Below, piece after piece: positions 5,861 to 7,652 of a DNA stretch of 7,652 nt (position 1 is its first letter; each line of letters starts with the position of its first letter). The notes under the pieces were generated by a model that saw nothing but the letters and a program-made list of their open reading frames with translations, did no database searches and had not been told where the DNA came from. Made by a program: the position numbers and the translations under genes. The stretch spans positions 1-7,652 of the forward strand of contig CAIVBX010000183.1 of NCBI GenBank assembly GCA_903904275.1, given 5' to 3'. The DNA comes from an uncultured Pseudomonadota bacterium (GTDB lineage Bacteria > Pseudomonadota > Gammaproteobacteria > Methylococcales > Methylomonadaceae).

Positions 5861-7495
5861 ATGCACATAAAAACGATTGTTACTCAAACTTATCAAGACC
5901 AAAATCCTGGTACGTCAGGATTGCGAAAAAAAGTAAAAGTCTTTCAGCAGCGGCATTATTTAGAAAATTTTGTGCAGTCAATTTTTGACGTATTGCCTAA
6001 TTTTCAAGGTAAATCGCTTGTGATTGGCGGCGATGGACGCTATTTCAACAAAGAGGCGATTCAAACAATTATCAAAATCGCCGCCGCAAACGGTTTTGGC
6101 GAATTGATTATTGGACAAAACGGGATTCTTTCAACACCTGCCGCCTCGCACATTATTCGTAAATATGGCGCATTTGGCGGTTTAATTTTGTCTGCAAGCC
6201 ATAATCCCGCAGGCGAAAACGAAGATTTCGGCATCAAATACAACGTCAGCAACGGCGGACCTGCGCCAGAAAAAGACACGCAAGCATTTTTTGCGCGTAG
6301 CAAAATTATTGACAGTTACAAACTTGCCGAATTGCCAGACATCAATTTAAATGAAATCGGTACACAAGAAATTGACGGACTGAAAATTACAATTATCGAT
6401 TCGGTTAAAGATTACGCGCAATTGATGGAATCGATTTTTGATTTTGATTTGCTAAGACAAAGTATTCAAAACGGTTTTATCACGTTGTCATTTGATGCAA
6501 TGAGCGCGGTAACAGGCCCTTACGCCAAACGAATTTTAATTGATATGCTCGGTGCGCCAGAAAGTGCCGTGCAAAACGCAACACCACTTGAAGATTTCGC
6601 AGGGCATCATCCTGACCCTAATTTAATTCATGCTCACGAACTTGCTGATTTGATGTTTAGCGACAACGCTCCGACGTTTGGCGCAGCTTCTGATGGTGAT
6701 GGCGATAGAAATATGATTATGGGCAAAGGTATTTTTGTCACGCCTAGCGACAGTTTGGCAATTCTTGCTGCTAATGCAACGTTAATTCCTGCGTATTATA
6801 AAGGTTTAAAAGGCGTGGCGCGTTCCATGCCAACCAGTCAAGCTGTCGATAGAGTAGCGGCACATTACAAAATTCCATGCTATGAAACGCCAACAGGCTG
6901 GAAATTTTTTGGAAATTTACTTGATGCCGACAAAATCACGCTTTGTGGTGAAGAAAGTTTCGGCACGGGTTCGCAACACGTTCGCGAAAAAGATGGACTT
7001 TGGGCGGTATTATTTTGGTTAAATTTAATTGCGCGTCGTCGTCAAAGTGTTGCCGAAATTGTATATGAACATTGGAAAAAATTTGGACGCGATATTTACA
7101 GTCGCCATGACTATGAAGCGGTTGATTCTGACATTGCAAATAACATCATGACCAATTTGCGTGAGCAAATCGAAACGTTAGCAGGAACGGTTTTTGGTGA
7201 TTATGTTGTGAAATATGCCGATGAATTTTGTTATCACGATAGCGTTGATGGTTCAACAAGCGCGAATCAAGGTTTTAGAATTGGTTTTACGAACGGTTCA
7301 AGAATTGTGTTTCGTTTGTCTGGAACGGGAACAGTTGGCGCAACATTGCGAATTTATCTTGAACGCTTTGAACCTGATGCAACAAAACATAATCAAGACC
7401 CACAAATTGCACTTGCGCCTTTAATTGTTTTAGCAGAACATTTTTGTAACGTTAAACAATTGACAGGCTGGACTGCACCGACTGTAATTACTTGA
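5861..7495 (+). CDS. pgm: Phosphoglucomutase (alpha-D-glucose phosphate-specific, eukaryote-like long type)
   Basis: This enzyme interconverts glucose-1-phosphate and glucose-6-phosphate in the cytosol, linking glycogen and UDP-glucose metabolism to the glucose-6-P pool used by zwf. The 544-residue protein has the four-domain alpha-D-phosphohexomutase layout: N-terminal PGTSGLRKKVKVF (16-28), the phosphoserine loop LSASHNPAG with catalytic Ser113, the metal-binding loop SDGDGDRNMI (277-286), the sugar-specificity segment CGEESFGTGS (362-371) followed by REKDGLWAVL (375-384), and the phosphate-binding RLSGTG (485-490). The GTSGLRKKVKVF and REKDG segments are characteristic of the PGM family shared with animals, plants and yeast rather than of short bacterial PGM/PMM. 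The ATG at 5861 has GAGG with a 6-nt spacer (ATTATT); in-frame codons upstream lack such a site. The gene is single, divergent from the YkuD gene and convergent with serS. Confidence 0.96.
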   Translation: MHIKTIVTQTYQDQNPGTSGLRKKVKVFQQRHYLENFVQSIFDVLPNFQGKSLVIGGDGRYFNKEAIQTIIKIAAANGFGELIIGQNGILSTPAASHIIRKYGAFGGLILSASHNPAGENEDFGIKYNVSNGGPAPEKDTQAFFARSKIIDSYKLAELPDINLNEIGTQEIDGLKITIIDSVKDYAQLMESIFDFDLLRQSIQNGFITLSFDAMSAVTGPYAKRILIDMLGAPESAVQNATPLEDFAGHHPDPNLIHAHELADLMFSDNAPTFGAASDGDGDRNMIMGKGIFVTPSDSLAILAANATLIPAYYKGLKGVARSMPTSQAVDRVAAHYKIPCYETPTGWKFFGNLLDADKITLCGEESFGTGSQHVREKDGLWAVLFWLNLIARRRQSVAEIVYEHWKKFGRDIYSRHDYEAVDSDIANNIMTNLREQIETLAGTVFGDYVVKYADEFCYHDSVDGSTSANQGFRIGFTNGSRIVFRLSGTGTVGATLRIYLERFEPDATKHNQDPQIALAPLIVLAEHFCNVKQLTGWTAPTVIT

Positions 7496-7504
7496 TTTTT
7501 ACCT

Positions 7505-7540
7505 AAAAAAGCCAGCACATTTTTATGCGCTGGCTTTTTT
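7505..7540. terminator. Bidirectional intrinsic terminator between pgm and serS
   Basis: AAAAAAGCCAGC (7505-7516) pairs perfectly with GCTGGCTTTTTT (7529-7540). Inside, after one A-C mismatch, CAT pairs with ATG around a TTTT loop. T-runs follow the GC stem on both strands, so the one hairpin can end both the plus-strand pgm transcript (stop codon 9 nt upstream) and the minus-strand serS transcript (stop codon 5 nt upstream). Confidence 0.93.
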
Positions 7541-7545
7541 GTTTT

Positions 7546-7652
7546 TTATTCGATGACTTTCAAACCGCCCATGTAAGGCAACAACACGTCTGGAATATGA
7601 ATCCGTCCTTCGGAATCTTGATAATTTTCCATCACCGCAATCAATGTGCGAC
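7546..7652 (-). CDS. serS: Seryl-tRNA synthetase, C-terminal end (partial)
   Basis: Only the last 34 codons and the TAA stop are in the window; the gene continues past the right edge. The peptide contains RTLIAVMENYQDSEGRIHIP followed by a segment with PYMGG, ending in KVIE. This is the conserved C-terminal end of bacterial SerRS, where the motif 3 Arg (R of RTL-AVMENYQ) contacts ATP and the chain closes with a P-x-V-L-x-P-Y-M-x-G pattern. The enzyme charges tRNA-Ser (and tRNA-Sec) with serine in the cytosol. It ends just inside the terminator shared with pgm. The family call is secure despite the short length. Confidence 0.93.
   Translation of the reverse strand, partial: RTLIAVMENYQDSEGRIHIPDVLLPYMGGLKVIE

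Noticed and set aside
1..7652. Mobile elements, CRISPR repeats, DNA-uptake words, tRNA or riboswitches (including an FMN riboswitch before ribF)
   Set aside because: No transposase fragments, regularly spaced repeats or cloverleaf-like segments were noticed, and the space before ribF is far too short for an FMN riboswitch, being filled by a terminator and promoter.

Overview
The window is an AT-rich stretch of bacterial chromosome that looks gammaproteobacterial. Pointers to this are a short alanine-zipper (Lpp/OprI-type) murein lipoprotein ending in lysine, a Gram-negative style YkuD protein, bifunctional RibF, and the C-terminus of a proteobacterial-type SerRS. I cannot assign a genus from sequence alone. 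All genes are housekeeping. I see no mobile element, CRISPR array, tRNA or rRNA, and no stretch over 300 bases lacks a gene.

Layout, left to right. Positions 1-4748 are a minus-strand gene block, read from right to left: ribF (FMN/FAD synthesis), gnd (6-phosphogluconate dehydrogenase), zwf (glucose-6-phosphate dehydrogenase), pgl (6-phosphogluconolactonase), then the first 17 codons of a probable dienelactone-hydrolase-like gene cut by the window edge. The gaps are 35 and 34 nt, then an 11-nt overlap, then 53 nt, so one transcript is likely. The three sugar genes make up the whole oxidative pentose-phosphate branch (glucose-6-P to ribulose-5-P plus two NADPH). A good sigma70-like promoter sits immediately before ribF, so close that the mRNA probably begins at or next to the AUG (leaderless).

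Positions about 4781-5784 are an envelope pair on the minus strand: a secreted YkuD-domain protein (L,D-transpeptidase family) followed by an Lpp/OprI-like lipoprotein and a strong intrinsic terminator. The YkuD protein may attach this lipoprotein to peptidoglycan or release it. A hairpin lies in the gap between the two genes.

Positions 5861-7495 hold pgm on the plus strand, a phosphoglucomutase of the long type shared with eukaryotes, divergent from the YkuD gene. It converts glucose-1-P and glucose-6-P and so connects glycogen/nucleotide-sugar metabolism to the zwf pathway encoded nearby. It converges on serS (minus strand, C-terminal 34 codons present), and a bidirectional terminator lies between them.

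I did not find an undescribed system. The most useful points are the probably leaderless ribF promoter that reuses the preceding terminator's T-tract, the ribF-gnd-zwf-pgl linkage, the YkuD/Lpp pair with its HGCIA active-site variant, and two start-codon decisions (zwf, gnd).
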